23,539 nt of DNA from Pseudomonadota bacterium. Its GTDB lineage: Bacteria; Pseudomonadota; Gammaproteobacteria; Burkholderiales; Burkholderiaceae_B. A program made the position numbers and the translations under genes. Under the pieces are notes generated by a model. It did not search any database, was not told where the DNA came from, and saw only the letters and a list, made by a program, of their open reading frames with translations. Location of the stretch: NCBI GenBank assembly GCA_023427085.1, contig JAEZBO010000214.1, forward strand, positions 1 to 23,539, given 5' to 3'. Of this stretch, positions 18,009-23,539 are shown in pieces (the first letter of the stretch is position 1; each line of letters begins with the position of its first letter).

Positions 18009-18806
18009 ATGAATTCTCCTGTCGATTCCGCCATCGTGATGCCCGATGTGCAGAGCTCTGCCGACCTGCGGCAGATTCCCATCCAGCGTGTGGGTATCCG
18101 CGGCGTGCGCCATCCGATGCTGGTGGCGGCCGCTGGCGGCCCGCAGCCGACCGTGGCCAACTGGACCTTGACCGTGGCGCTGCCGGCCCACGAAAAAGGC
18201 ACGCACATGTCGCGCTTCGTCGCGCTGCTCGAAAAATACCGTCCGGTCGCCATGACGCCGACGCTGTTCTCGGCGATGGCCGGCGAGATGCTGCCGCTGC
18301 TGCACGCCGAGCACGGTGACCTGACCGCGTCGTTTCCGTACTTCATCGAAAAATCCGCGCCGGTCTCGGGCGTGCGCAGCCTGCTCGACTACGAAGTCCA
18401 GTGGCTGGCGCGCGCCGCCGGCGAGCAGGTCGAATTCGAAGTGCAGGTGCAGGTGCCGGTCACCAGCCTGTGCCCGTGTTCCAAGACGATCTCCGACTAC
18501 GGTGCGCACAACCAGCGTTCGCACGTCACCGTCAACGCGGTGTTCGATCACGGCGACATCGACATGGACGCGCTGATCCGGCTGGTCGAGCAGCAAGCCT
18601 CGTGCGAGCTGTGGGGCCTGCTCAAGCGGCCCGACGAAAAGTACGTCACCGAACGCGCCTACGACAATCCCAAGTTCGTCGAAGACCTGGTCCGCGACGT
18701 CGCGGTGCAGGTCAAGGCGCTGCCGGGCATGTTGCGTTTCCGGGTCGAGGCCGAAAACTTCGAATCGATCCACAACCACTCGGCCTACGCGGTCGTCGAG
18801 GGTTGA
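18009..18806 (+). CDS. folE2: GTP cyclohydrolase I type 2 (FolE2)
   Basis: FolE2 (GTP cyclohydrolase IB) converts GTP to dihydroneopterin triphosphate, the first step of folate and queuosine precursor synthesis. It uses a different fold arrangement and metal preference from FolE and often replaces it under zinc limitation. The 265-residue product has the family blocks VGIRGVRHP near residue 29, AHEKGTHMSRF, and SLCPCSK, in which Cys155 matches the conserved metal-ligand Cys. AHNQRSH and ESIHNHSAYA carry further conserved residues. The ATG at 18009 gives a normal N-terminus, with only a weak ribosome-binding site. It is separated from dxs by 170 bases and has its own terminator. No folE is in the window, so whether it is the only copy cannot be told. 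Confidence 0.95.
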   Translation: MNSPVDSAIVMPDVQSSADLRQIPIQRVGIRGVRHPMLVAAAGGPQPTVANWTLTVALPAHEKGTHMSRFVALLEKYRPVAMTPTLFSAMAGEMLPLLHAEHGDLTASFPYFIEKSAPVSGVRSLLDYEVQWLARAAGEQVEFEVQVQVPVTSLCPCSKTISDYGAHNQRSHVTVNAVFDHGDIDMDALIRLVEQQASCELWGLLKRPDEKYVTERAYDNPKFVEDLVRDVAVQVKALPGMLRFRVEAENFESIHNHSAYAVVEG

Positions 18807-18810
18807 TTCC

Positions 18811-18852
18811 AAGGCGCGCCGGCCGCCTGGCGGCTTAGCGCCTTGATTTTTT
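18811..18852 (+). terminator. Intrinsic terminator of folE2
   Basis: AAGGCGC (18811-18817) pairs with GCGCCTT (18838-18844), enclosing an inner hairpin GCCGC/GCGGC (18822-18826 and 18830-18834). Six T residues follow at 18847-18852. It starts four bases after the folE2 stop and overlaps the -35 of the next promoter. Confidence 0.75.
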
Positions 18853-18879
18853 GCATTTATTTTGAAGCTGGGCCATAAT
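18851..18879 (+). promoter_or_regulatory. Sigma70-type promoter of the rpsF-priB-rpsR-rplI operon
   Basis: TTGCAT (18851-18856) and CATAAT (18874-18879) are separated by exactly 17 bases in a low-GC segment. Transcription would start near 18886, giving a leader of about 88 bases before rpsF. Confidence 0.75.
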
Positions 18880-18898
18880 AGCCGGCTTTCCTGCTCGA

Positions 18899-18949
18899 TC
18901 AGCCAGTTGGGTTTACCGGCTGACGGGCTGCCCTTGCCCCTTGTGGGGC
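18899..18949 (+). promoter_or_regulatory. Structured rpsF leader; candidate S6:S18 autoregulatory element
   Basis: TCAGCC (18899-18904) pairs with GGCTGA (18918-18923), leaving a CCG trinucleotide at 18916-18918 next to the stem. A second hairpin, GCCCC/GGGGC (18936-18940 and 18945-18949), follows, with the rpsF ribosome-binding site 11 bases further on. A conserved CCG beside a stem in rpsF leaders is the known recognition feature of the S6:S18 complex, so feedback control is plausible. The fold was drawn by eye and the CCG can be placed in more than one pairing. Confidence 0.35.
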
Positions 18950-18973
18950 GAGATATCCCTAGGAGTTTTACCC

Positions 18974-19351
18974 ATGCGTCACTACGAAGTAGTGTTCATC
19001 GTCCATCCGGACCAGAGCGAGCAAGTGCCCGCCATGGTCGAGCGTTACCAGTCGCTGGTCACCGGCCAGAACGGTACCGTGCACCGTCTCGAAGACTGGG
19101 GCCGCCGTCAACTGGCTTACCCGATCCAGAAGCTGGTCAAGGCCCACTACGTGTGCCTGAACATCGAATGCGGCCAAGCCACGCTCGACGAACTCGAACA
19201 CTCGTTCCGCTACAACGACGCCGTGCTGCGCCACCTGGTCATCAAGACCAAGAAGGCACCCGCCGCCGCGTCGGTGATGATGAAGTCGGTCGAGCGTGAA
19301 GAGGCCCGCAAGGCCAGCGCCGAAGCGACTGCCGCCGCGCAAGCCGAGTAA
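18974..19351 (+). CDS. rpsF: 30S ribosomal protein S6
   Basis: S6 binds the central domain of 16S rRNA together with S18. The 125-residue product begins MRHYEVVFIVHPDQSEQVPA, the standard S6 start, and contains GTVHRLEDWGRRQLAYPI and FRYNDAVLRHLVIK. An Ala/Glu/Lys-rich tail of about 30 residues follows the folded domain; such tails are the target of RimK-type glutamylation in some bacteria, but here the C-terminus simply ends in Glu. The start at 18974 has AGGAG eight bases upstream; an in-frame upstream ATG at 18941 lies in the leader hairpin and was rejected. It is the first gene of a four-gene operon. Confidence 0.97.
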   Translation: MRHYEVVFIVHPDQSEQVPAMVERYQSLVTGQNGTVHRLEDWGRRQLAYPIQKLVKAHYVCLNIECGQATLDELEHSFRYNDAVLRHLVIKTKKAPAAASVMMKSVEREEARKASAEATAAAQAE

Positions 19352-19360
19352 GAGTTTGTC

Positions 19361-19678
19361 GTGAACCGGTTGGCGCTCAGCGCGCAGGTGGTCGAAATCA
19401 ACCCCTTGCGTCATACGCCCGCCGGCGTGCCCGTGCTCGAGATGCAACTGGCGCACGTGTCCGACATCCTGGAAGCCGGCCTGCCGCGCCGCGTCGAACT
19501 GACGCTGGCAGCAGTAGCCCTCGGAGACCAGGCCCGGATGCTGGCCCACACGCCCATGGGTGCTTTTCTGCAGGTCGAGGGGTTTCTTGCCCCGGTCCGC
19601 AAAAGCGCCACCCGCGTGATCATGCATATCCAGCAGGCGCGCAGAGCCGAAGGCGGCTTCGATCCGCTGACGGCCTGA
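19361..19678 (+). CDS. priB: Primosomal replication protein N (PriB)
   Basis: PriB is a small OB-fold single-stranded-DNA-binding protein that links PriA and DnaT during restart of stalled replication forks. The 105-residue product starts with GTG (NRLALSAQVVEINPLRHTPAG), nine bases after the rpsF stop. It shows the SSB-like strand pattern, including GVPVLEMQLAHVS, QVEGFLAPVRKS and a C-terminal RVIMHIQQA strand. Its length matches the family (about 104 in E. coli), and its place between rpsF and rpsR is the conserved one in beta- and gammaproteobacteria. The ribosome-binding site is weak, so expression probably depends on coupling to rpsF. Confidence 0.93.
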   Translation: MNRLALSAQVVEINPLRHTPAGVPVLEMQLAHVSDILEAGLPRRVELTLAAVALGDQARMLAHTPMGAFLQVEGFLAPVRKSATRVIMHIQQARRAEGGFDPLTA

Positions 19679-19772
19679 GCCACGCCAGAACACACCATCG
19701 ACGGTTAGCGCCGTCTTCGTATTAGACATAGCGCCGGCCCCAGCGGGGCGGCGATTGAAAGAGAGGCTCACC

Positions 19773-20042
19773 ATGGCTTTCGGAAAACGCAAGGAAAAAC
19801 GCAAGTTCACGCAACAGAACCCGCTGTTCAAGCGTCGCAAGTTCTGCCGCTTCACCGCCGCAGGCGTCGAAGAGATCGACTACAAGGACCTGGACACGCT
19901 GCGTGACTTCGTGCAAGAAAACGGCAAGATCATTCCTGCCCGTCTGACCGGCACCAAGGCGCACTATCAGCGCCAGCTGGACAGCGCCATCAAGCGTGCG
20001 CGCTTCCTGGCCCTGTTGCCCTACACCGACAACCACAACTGA
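19773..20042 (+). CDS. rpsR: 30S ribosomal protein S18
   Basis: S18 binds the 30S platform as a heterodimer with S6. The 89-residue product begins MAFGKRKEKRKFTQQNPLFK, with a basic N-terminus followed by the S18 core: KFCRFTAAGVEEIDYKD, LRDFVQENGKIIPARLTGT and QRQLDSAIKRARFLALLPYT. The ATG at 19773 is preceded by a purine-rich GAGAGG site. An upstream in-frame TTG at 19755 would place six residues through that site and was rejected. A 94-base gap separates it from priB, the largest in the operon, without a recognisable terminator. Confidence 0.97.
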   Translation: MAFGKRKEKRKFTQQNPLFKRRKFCRFTAAGVEEIDYKDLDTLRDFVQENGKIIPARLTGTKAHYQRQLDSAIKRARFLALLPYTDNHN

Positions 20043-20058
20043 TCCCAGGGGCACTGAC

Positions 20059-20514
20059 ATGCAAGTTATCCTGCTCGAAAAACTGGCCAACCTGGGCAAT
20101 CTGGGTGAAGTCGTGCGTGTGCGCGACGGCTATGCCCGCAACTACCTGATCCCGCAGAAGAAGGCTCGCCGCGCGACCGAGGCCGCCCTCAAAGAGTTCG
20201 AAGCGCGCCGCGCCGAGCTCGAGAAGGCCCAGGCCGAACGCCTGGCCGCTGCCCAGAAGGAAGGCGAGCGTCTCGAAGGCTTCAACCTGAAGATCTCGCA
20301 GAAGGCCGGCGTCGACGGCCGCCTGTTCGGCTCGGTGACCAACCAGGACATCGCGGCCGCGCTGCAGAAGGAAGGTTTCGCCAGCGTCGAAAAGAGCCAG
20401 GTGCGCCTGCCTGACGGTCCTTTCAAGGCCGTGGGCGAGTACACGCTGCAAGTCGCGCTGCACGCCGACGTGGTGTCGACCGTCAATCTGGCGGTCGTGG
20501 GCGAAATGGCCTGA
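20059..20514 (+). CDS. rplI: 50S ribosomal protein L9
   Basis: L9 binds 23S rRNA near the base of the L1 stalk and affects frame maintenance. The 151-residue product has the N-terminal L9 signature MQVILLEKLANLGNLGEVVR with GYARNYLIPQKKA. A long connecting helix rich in Ala, Glu and Lys (about residues 42-75) and a C-terminal domain with LFGSVTNQDIAAAL follow. The ATG at 20059 has AGGGG upstream; the longer open frame from 19996 runs through the rpsR gene and was rejected. It closes the S6 operon and is followed by a strong terminator. Confidence 0.97.
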   Translation: MQVILLEKLANLGNLGEVVRVRDGYARNYLIPQKKARRATEAALKEFEARRAELEKAQAERLAAAQKEGERLEGFNLKISQKAGVDGRLFGSVTNQDIAAALQKEGFASVEKSQVRLPDGPFKAVGEYTLQVALHADVVSTVNLAVVGEMA

Positions 20515-20544
20515 TCGATCGTCGATCGAGCTTGCCGTTCCAGC

Positions 20545-20575
20545 AAAAAGCCGGCCTTGGCCGGCTTTTTGTTTC
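20545..20575 (+). terminator. Intrinsic terminator of the rpsF-rplI operon
   Basis: AAAAAGCCGGCC (20545-20556) pairs with GGCCGGCTTTTT (20559-20570), and more T residues follow to 20575. It lies 30 bases after the rplI stop. Confidence 0.92.
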
Positions 20576-20597
20576 TTGCGTTCTATCGACCTGACAG

Positions 20598-21437
20598 GTG
20601 CTGACCTTGCACGATGACGACGCCGATCCCGCGGGCCTGTCCGACTGGCTGGCGCAGCAGCGCGCCGAGCCGCTGGCCAATGGCATCCATCCGCGCGAGA
20701 TCGGCGGCGTGCCCTGCATCGTCAAGGTGCGTCGGCCCGGCGCATGGCGGGTGTTCGACTATTCGGCGCGCTATCTGCGCGCGCTGGGCCTGGCGCTGTT
20801 CTGCAAGCTGGTGCTGGGCGAGTTTCCGTCGCCGCGGGTGCTGTTGCGCAACGGCTTGCCTTACGAGGTCGCGCGCCTGCGCGCACTGCGCGAGCAGGGC
20901 TGGCCGGTGCCGCGCGTCTACGCCTACGAACCGGGGCTGGCGGTGCTCGAGTACGCCGGCCGCGACCTGCCTTACCTGCTGCGCCGCGCGCAGCCCGGCG
21001 AGCACCAGGCGCTGGTGTTCAGCGCCGGCGTCGACCTGGCGCGCTTTCACCTGGCCGGGCACTGGCACGGCGGTGCGCAGCTGCGCAACATGACGCAGCG
21101 CGACGGCCGCTACTGGCGCATCGACTTCGAAGAGAACATCGGCGGCGCGCTCAGCCTGCCGCTGGCGCAGGCCTATGACGTGCTGCAGGCCTGTCTGTCC
21201 TTGACCAGCCTGGGCCGTTTCGACCCGCGCCTCCTGCCCGAACTGGGCGAACAATTGCTGCGCGGTTACCTGTCCGAGGCCGGTCCGCAGCAGACCGGCC
21301 CCGCCTTGCGCGGCGTGGCCGCCACGCTGTCGCGCACCGAACGCGTGCTGCGCCCGCTGCTCAAGCGGCTGGGCGGGCGCGAGGTACGGGGCTTTCGCAT
21401 GACCGCCGACTTGATGCGGGTATTATTGAAACCATGA
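20598..21437 (+). CDS. Protein-kinase-like fold protein of unknown function, coupled to dnaB
   Basis: The 279-residue product looks like an atypical bacterial kinase of the WaaP/InaA/RIO-like group, but I do not recognise a named gene. Visible kinase landmarks are Lys43 in IVKVRR (ATP lysine position), Glu90 in YEVARLRAL (helix-C Glu), a hinge-like LAVLEYAGRDLPYLL, the catalytic-loop region HGGAQLRN (His157 to Asn164), and IDFEEN (Asp176, the DFG-position metal ligand). The catalytic-loop Asp is replaced by Gly159, so either another residue serves as base or the protein is a pseudokinase. The start is uncertain: GTG at 20598 is used, and TTG at 20607 is an alternative; neither has a strong ribosome-binding site. 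Its stop overlaps the dnaB start (ATGA). Function and substrate are unknown. Confidence 0.75.
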   Translation: MLTLHDDDADPAGLSDWLAQQRAEPLANGIHPREIGGVPCIVKVRRPGAWRVFDYSARYLRALGLALFCKLVLGEFPSPRVLLRNGLPYEVARLRALREQGWPVPRVYAYEPGLAVLEYAGRDLPYLLRRAQPGEHQALVFSAGVDLARFHLAGHWHGGAQLRNMTQRDGRYWRIDFEENIGGALSLPLAQAYDVLQACLSLTSLGRFDPRLLPELGEQLLRGYLSEAGPQQTGPALRGVAATLSRTERVLRPLLKRLGGREVRGFRMTADLMRVLLKP

Positions 21438-22804
21438 CTTCCCCTCTTGATTCCAGGCTCGACACCCTGCGCCTGCCGCCGCATTCGATCGAAGCCGAGC
21501 AGTCCGTGCTCGGCGGCCTGCTGCTGGACAATGGGGCCTGGGACCGCATCGCCGACGTGGTGCAGGAGGAAGACTTCTATCGCCACGATCACCGGCTGAT
21601 CTGGCAGCACATCGCGCGCCTGATCGCGCTGTCGCGGCCGGCCGACGTCATCACCGTCAACGAGTCGCTCGACAGCGCCGGCAAGTCGGAAGACGCCGGC
21701 GGCATCGCCTACCTGAACGCGCTGGCGCACAACACGCCGTCGGCCGCCAACATCCGCCGCTACGGCGAGATCGTGCGCGAGCGCGCCACGTTACGCAAGC
21801 TGGTGACGGTGGCCGACGACATCGCCGCCAGCGCGCTGAACCCGAACGGCAAAGAGGCCCGCCAGCTGCTCGACGAGGCCGAGTCCAAGGTGTTCAAGAT
21901 CGCCCAGGAGGGCGAGCGCGGCACCGACGGCTTCAAGGAGATCCAGCCGCTGCTGACGCAGGTGGTCGAGCGCATCGACGAGCTCTATCACCGCGATTCG
22001 GATTCGGACGTCACCGGCGTGCCGACCGGCTTCTCGGATCTCGACAAGATGACCTCGGGCCTGCATGGCGGCGACCTGATCATCGTGGCGGGCCGCCCGT
22101 CGATGGGCAAGACCTCGTTCTCGATGAACATCGGCGAGCACGTCGCGATCGAGCAGGGCCTGCCGGTCGCGGTGTTCTCGATGGAAATGGGCGCCGTGCA
22201 GCTGGCCATGCGTATGCTCGGCTCGGTCGGCATGCTCGACCAACATCGCATGCGTACCGGCAAGCTGACCGCCGAGGACTGGCCGCGCGTCACGCACGCG
22301 GTGCAGATGATGCAGGATGCCCAGGTCTACATCGACGAGACCCCGGCGCTCAGCCCGATCGAAGTGCGCGCCCGCGCGCGCCGGCTGGCGCGCCAGTGCG
22401 GCCAGCTGGGCCTGATCATCATCGACTACCTGCAGCTGATGTCGGGCAACGGCTCGGGCGAGAACCGCGCCACCGAGGTGTCCGAGATCAGCCGCTCGCT
22501 CAAGGGCCTGGCCAAGGAGCTCAACTGCCCGCTGATCGCGCTGTCGCAGCTGAACCGCAGCCTCGAGCAGCGTCCCAACAAGCGTCCGGTCATGAGCGAC
22601 CTGCGCGAATCGGGCGCCATCGAGCAGGATGCCGACGTGATCCTGTTCATCTATCGCGACGAGGTCTACAACCCCGACTCGCCGGACAAGGGCACCGCCG
22701 AGATCATCATCGGCAAGCAGCGTAACGGGCCGATCGGCACCGTGCGCCTGACCTTCCAGGGGTCGAGCACGCGCTTCCTGAATTTCGCGTCGTCGGGCTA
22801 CTGA
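21434..22804 (+). CDS. dnaB: Replicative DNA helicase DnaB
   Basis: DnaB is the hexameric 5'-3' helicase that unwinds DNA at the replication fork and recruits primase. The 456-residue product has the N-terminal DnaB domain (HSIEAEQSVLGGLLLDNGAW near residue 17), a linker, and the RecA-like C-terminal domain. That domain has Walker A GRPSMGKTS at 220-228 (Lys226), Walker B IIIDYLQLM with Asp331, and the downstream blocks SLKGLAKELNCP and SDLRESGAIEQDADVI. No intein is present. The ATG overlaps the stop of the kinase-like gene by four bases. In many gammaproteobacteria dnaB also lies near the rpsF-rplI cluster, so this linkage is ancient. The stop directly abuts that of pdxA on the other strand. 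Confidence 0.98.
   Translation: MTSPLDSRLDTLRLPPHSIEAEQSVLGGLLLDNGAWDRIADVVQEEDFYRHDHRLIWQHIARLIALSRPADVITVNESLDSAGKSEDAGGIAYLNALAHNTPSAANIRRYGEIVRERATLRKLVTVADDIAASALNPNGKEARQLLDEAESKVFKIAQEGERGTDGFKEIQPLLTQVVERIDELYHRDSDSDVTGVPTGFSDLDKMTSGLHGGDLIIVAGRPSMGKTSFSMNIGEHVAIEQGLPVAVFSMEMGAVQLAMRMLGSVGMLDQHRMRTGKLTAEDWPRVTHAVQMMQDAQVYIDETPALSPIEVRARARRLARQCGQLGLIIIDYLQLMSGNGSGENRATEVSEISRSLKGLAKELNCPLIALSQLNRSLEQRPNKRPVMSDLRESGAIEQDADVILFIYRDEVYNPDSPDKGTAEIIIGKQRNGPIGTVRLTFQGSSTRFLNFASSGY

Positions 22805-23539
<735 letters not shown>

Overview
The window reads as ordinary core chromosome from a high-GC betaproteobacterium. Gene order and protein sequences (infB-rbfA-truB-typA, rpsF-priB-rpsR-rplI with a kinase-like gene before dnaB, xseB-ispA-dxs) point to Burkholderiales, most likely Alcaligenaceae close to Bordetella or Achromobacter. 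That assignment is by recognition, not by a database search. I see no insertion sequence, phage gene, integrase, tRNA, rRNA or CRISPR array. Coding density is about 93 percent, and both edges cut through genes (infB on the left, pdxA on the right).

Layout. 1-5290: a translation/ribosome-assembly operon on the plus strand (infB, rbfA, truB, typA) closed by a strong bidirectional terminator. 5300-8702: a minus-strand LOG-family gene and plus-strand polA, whose start codons overlap head to head. 8781-10732: a LIV-1-like ZIP metal transporter (+) and the membrane protease htpX (-), converging on a shared 14-bp terminator stem. 10982-14322: accessory metabolism: an EamA/DMT transporter (+), a Rieske oxygenase alpha subunit (-) and an acyltransferase-3 membrane protein (-). 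14711-18806: xseB, ispA and dxs overlap or lie close together, followed by folE2. 18851-20570: a recognisable sigma70-type promoter drives rpsF-priB-rpsR-rplI, ended by a textbook terminator. 20598-23539: an atypical kinase-like protein overlaps dnaB by four bases, and dnaB abuts pdxA tail to tail.

Functionally, the left block serves translation initiation, 30S maturation and tRNA modification. polA, xseB, priB and dnaB are replication and repair genes scattered among housekeeping operons. ispA and dxs belong to isoprenoid synthesis, folE2 to folate/queuosine precursor synthesis and pdxA to vitamin B6 synthesis; Dxs also makes DXP, which the PdxA branch of B6 synthesis uses. The least understood parts are the kinase-like gene coupled to dnaB, which appears to lack the catalytic Asp, and the Rieske oxygenase, whose cluster loop is about twice the usual length. 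No clearly new multi-gene system is visible.
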